Source: Glaciozyma antarctica PI12 | Taxonomy: Eukaryota > Basidiomycota > Microbotryomycetes > Kriegeriales > Camptobasidiaceae | DNA: 64,000 nt | Assembly: GCA_002917775.1 (NCBI GenBank) | Contig: KZ627152.1 | Span: forward strand, 305,315 to 369,314 | Direction: 5' to 3' | Part shown: positions 60,141 through 64,000 of the stretch, in pieces | Position numbering within the stretch: the stretch's first letter is position 1 | Layout: each line of letters opens with the position of its first letter | Translations under genes and position numbers: made by a program | Notes under the pieces: model-generated | The model's database searches: none | The model's input: the letters and a program-made list of their open reading frames with translations, nothing else | Told to the model about the DNA's origin: nothing

Positions 60141-62009
60141 TCACCAGAGGAGCTTGGACGGCAGTACGTCCTCCTCCTCCTTGACCGCCTCCTCTCTCCC
60201 GTCCTCCTCCTTGACCTCCTCCTTAATCTCCGCGTCTCCCTCCTCCTTCACGCCATCCTCAATCGCTCCCTCCCCAATCTCCACCTCGACCTTCGGCCTC
60301 CCTCCCGCCCTATCCGCATCTTCCTCCTCAGACGACGAAAGCCTGCGCTTCTTGGAAGGCGTCGCCCGCTCCTTTTTCGGCGAGACGATGCGGGCGGAGG
60401 GGCAGAGGTTTCGTGCCGAGATGTCGCAGAGGTCGCAGCGCGGCGAGACGGGCTTGCAGATGGATTGGCCGAATCCGACGAGCATGAGGCTGCGAAGGCG
60501 GTTAGCTTCGTTATTCCGCAAGCGATGAGGTGGCGCACTTGATCTTTGGGTGGAGCTGCGACGACAGATGGGATCAGCAGGCACACCAGGAATACCGGCG
60601 AAGGTACGTACGTGTTTGGGGAGCCAAGATTCGAGGTTCAGCCTGCGATTCGAAGGAGAATGAGCCAGAGTTGCGGTGCGGCGCCTGTTCGAGGGCTCAC
60701 CTGGTCTGTTCGGGCGTCGAAGTCGCAGGTTTGTGCCAGCCGAGTCGGTTGGAGATGCGGTGAACTGAGAGAGGTAGGAAGAAGACGAAATGGAGTATCA
60801 GAACGGGAGAAGGAAGGAGAAGAGCCCCGAGAAATGCTCACCGTGAACGTCTACTCCAATTCCCACCTGCGAACACAACGTCGGTCAGCTGAGATCACCC
60901 CTGGGCGGATGAGTGCTTCGAACATTCTGTCCAATCGCCTGCAGGAAAAGCTGGAGAAAAGAAGGTGTAGAAGATTCGAAGAAGTAGCGAGAAAGGAAGG
61001 CGGAGAGGGGGAGGAGTTAACGCTGCTTCGGGAAGAGGTTGAGGAGAGGAACGCACGATTGCCATCTTGGGGCCGACACCGTTGATCTTGAGGAGAGATT
61101 CTGAGCGAGCGGAAGAGACGTGAGAAACGGACGTGATTCGACGCGACGAAGCGACGCACCAAGATCCTCTGGAACCGCTCCTTTGTGCTCGTCCCTTAAC
61201 CGCACCACGAGCTTCGCAAGGTTGGCTGTTTTTATGTTGTGGAATCCGACCTGTAATTCAGCTCAGTATACCCCTTCTCCTCCCCGGCGGCTCCTTACCT
61301 TTGAAATGCACGCGTTGATCTCCTCGGGCGAGGAAGCGAGCAGGGAATCGACCGTCAGGCCGCCTGGGAGCATGCGTCGCAAGTTCATCGTCGCCTGATG
61401 AGTAACGGGATCCTTGGTCTGCGAGCTGAGCATGAGGGAGACTAGGATCGAAAGCCGGTGGTCCTGCACGCGAGGCGGTCAGCTCATCCCCTCAGCGCGC
61501 AGCCTCGAACGCACCTTGTCACTCGGCGGAGCTTCGTCCCGATCCCGTCCTCCCTGCTCGCATCCCATATTGTCCACCGGCGCAACGATACTGAAGCAGA
61601 GGCGAGTCAGCTACCTCCTCCGTCCATCGCAGCCACGCGCTCACGTAGCCCTCTGCTTCTCAATGATCCCATACACCTCCTCCCAGTTCTTTGGCGCCGG
61701 ATGAGCCTTGTCCAAAGCGACTTTAAAAGGCGTAGGCTTGCGCGGCTTCGGCGTCTTAGGCGACGGCTTGGGCTTCTCCTCCTCGTCCACCTGCGTGATG
61801 GCGGAGGATTGGCGCGATCGAGTTCGAGGAAGGGCTGGAGAGGATACGGGTTCGGCTTTGACGGCGGCTTTGCTGGTAGAGGAGGGAGCTGAGGAGCGCG
61901 ATCGCTTCGCGGGAGTCGATGGTGAGGTGGGGGCGGCCGCCTGGGGAGCTGCAGGCTCGTACAGCGTGACGCGAGAGGAGAACTCGCTGCGTCGAGGACG
62001 GTTGGTCAT
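60141..62009 (-). CDS. NTH1: Endonuclease III homologue (bifunctional DNA glycosylase/AP lyase)
   Basis: Base-excision repair enzyme for oxidised pyrimidines. The N-terminus MTNRPRRSEFSSRVTLYEPA is basic and disordered up to KNWEEVYGIIEKQR. The HhH-GPD core follows: RLSILVSLMLSSQTKDPVTH, INACISKVGFHNIKTANLAK, the hairpin INGVGPKMAIVGIGVDVHVH with the catalytic Lys (codon 61066-61068) and Asp, then RISNRLGW. The iron-sulphur loop CKPVSPRCDLCDISARNLC has spacing C-x6-C-x2-C-x7-C; the last gap is two residues longer than in E. coli Nth. A C-terminal extension of about 70 residues is Lys/Glu-rich (EEVKEEDGREEAVKEEED). The start at 62009 is ATG. The gene is convergent with the furin-like gene, 90 bases apart. 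Confidence 0.93.
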
Positions 62010-62346
62010 TGCTGATAGACTCCGCTGGAGCTGGGCGCGGAAAGCAATCGCGAGCAAAGGAGGGAGGAAGGGAAGCTTGACGTGGCGGAATCAGCACGTC
62101 GAGCCGCGTCCTCTCGAAGCTCCAAGGCGTTGCTGGTGGTCTCTCTCCTGATCCCTGCTGGTTGGAGGATGAGACGTACTTGAGCAGTGGATCGTTCACG
62201 TAGTCCGCACAGCCCGAAAAGGACCGTTCTCGAGACGACGAGGGCGGAGCAGGATACGGAGCAGACGACGAGGGCGGAGCAGGATACGGAGCAGACGACG
62301 ACGAGCGCACAGGAGTAGCTACCAATATCATTCAAGGCAGAAATAA
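62010..62346. promoter_or_regulatory. NTH1 upstream region with tandem repeat
   Basis: About 337 bases between the PFKFB stop and the NTH1 start, both on the minus strand. It contains 2.3 copies of a 30-base direct repeat and an ATG (62329-62331) opening a 191-codon minus-strand frame that runs into NTH1 in another frame. I take it as promoter and leader. Confidence 0.35.
62233..62300. repeat. 30-base tandem direct repeat, 2.3 copies
   Basis: The unit starts AGACGACGAGGGCGGAGCAG. Full copies lie at 62233-62262 and 62263-62292 and are identical, followed by the first 8 bases of a third copy. The unit length is a multiple of three. On the minus strand one frame reads repeated SSSAPYPAPP. Confidence 0.9.

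Positions 62347-64000
<1,654 letters not shown>

Noticed and set aside
61756-62331. 191-codon ATG-started minus-strand frame overlapping the NTH1 start
   Set aside because: It runs through NTH1 coding sequence in another frame and contains only Ser/Pro-rich and repeat-derived sequence. Noted only as a possible leader.

Overview
The window is nuclear DNA from a GC-rich, intron-dense fungus. Genes are packed on both strands, usually 70 to 600 bases apart. Most carry several 45-75 base introns with GTGCGT, GTACGT or GTGAGT donors, a CTGAC or CTAAC branch site and a CAG acceptor. This style, together with the gene content, points to a basidiomycete red yeast of the Rhodotorula/Rhodosporidium type (Pucciniomycotina). 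That identification is inference. I see no rRNA, tRNA, CRISPR array, transposon, LTR element or biosynthetic cluster.

Layout. 0.2-12 kb: a gamma-tubulin complex subunit (-), N-myristoyltransferase (+), an acyl-CoA dehydrogenase ending in SKM (+), an OPA3-like protein (+) and the GPI-anchor subunit Gpi1 (-). 12-23 kb: CMS1 (+), mitoribosomal mL60 (-), a SERCA-type calcium pump (+), a small secreted protein (+), tRNA-splicing endonuclease subunit Sen34 (-) and an EI24-like membrane protein (-). 22.7-40 kb: ubiquitin peptidase Ubp14/USP5 (+), the phosphate regulator Pho81 (-), a CUE-domain protein (+), the 7.5 kb PI 4-kinase gene STT4 (+) and the poly(A)-binding protein Pab2 (-). 40-50 kb: the ataxin-2 homologue (+), ceramide synthase (+), 6-phosphogluconate dehydrogenase (+) and mitochondrial Qri7 (+). 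50-64 kb: an unrecognised coiled-coil protein (-), a GRIP golgin (+), a PUB-domain protein (-), glycine cleavage H protein (-), a furin-like cysteine-rich membrane protein (+), endonuclease III (-) and the 3' part of a 6-phosphofructo-2-kinase/fructose-2,6-bisphosphatase (-).

These are mostly housekeeping genes. They do not form one pathway, although several act in membrane lipid and secretory biology (GPI anchors, ceramide, PI4P, calcium pump, golgin) and ubiquitin biology (Ubp14, CUE, PUB). Neighbours often share short divergent promoters.

The strongest unusual signals are these. (1) A probable AT-AC intron followed by an 8-base microexon just after the DFG motif of STT4. (2) At least seven clear single-base frameshifts, plus one or two less certain ones, inside otherwise intact conserved genes. 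Several lie in G runs and look like consensus errors, though strain variation is possible. (3) A splice acceptor built from a CAG repeat in the ataxin-2 homologue. (4) A receptor-like furin-repeat membrane protein. (5) A probable peroxisomal acyl-CoA dehydrogenase. No clearly new multi-gene system is visible.
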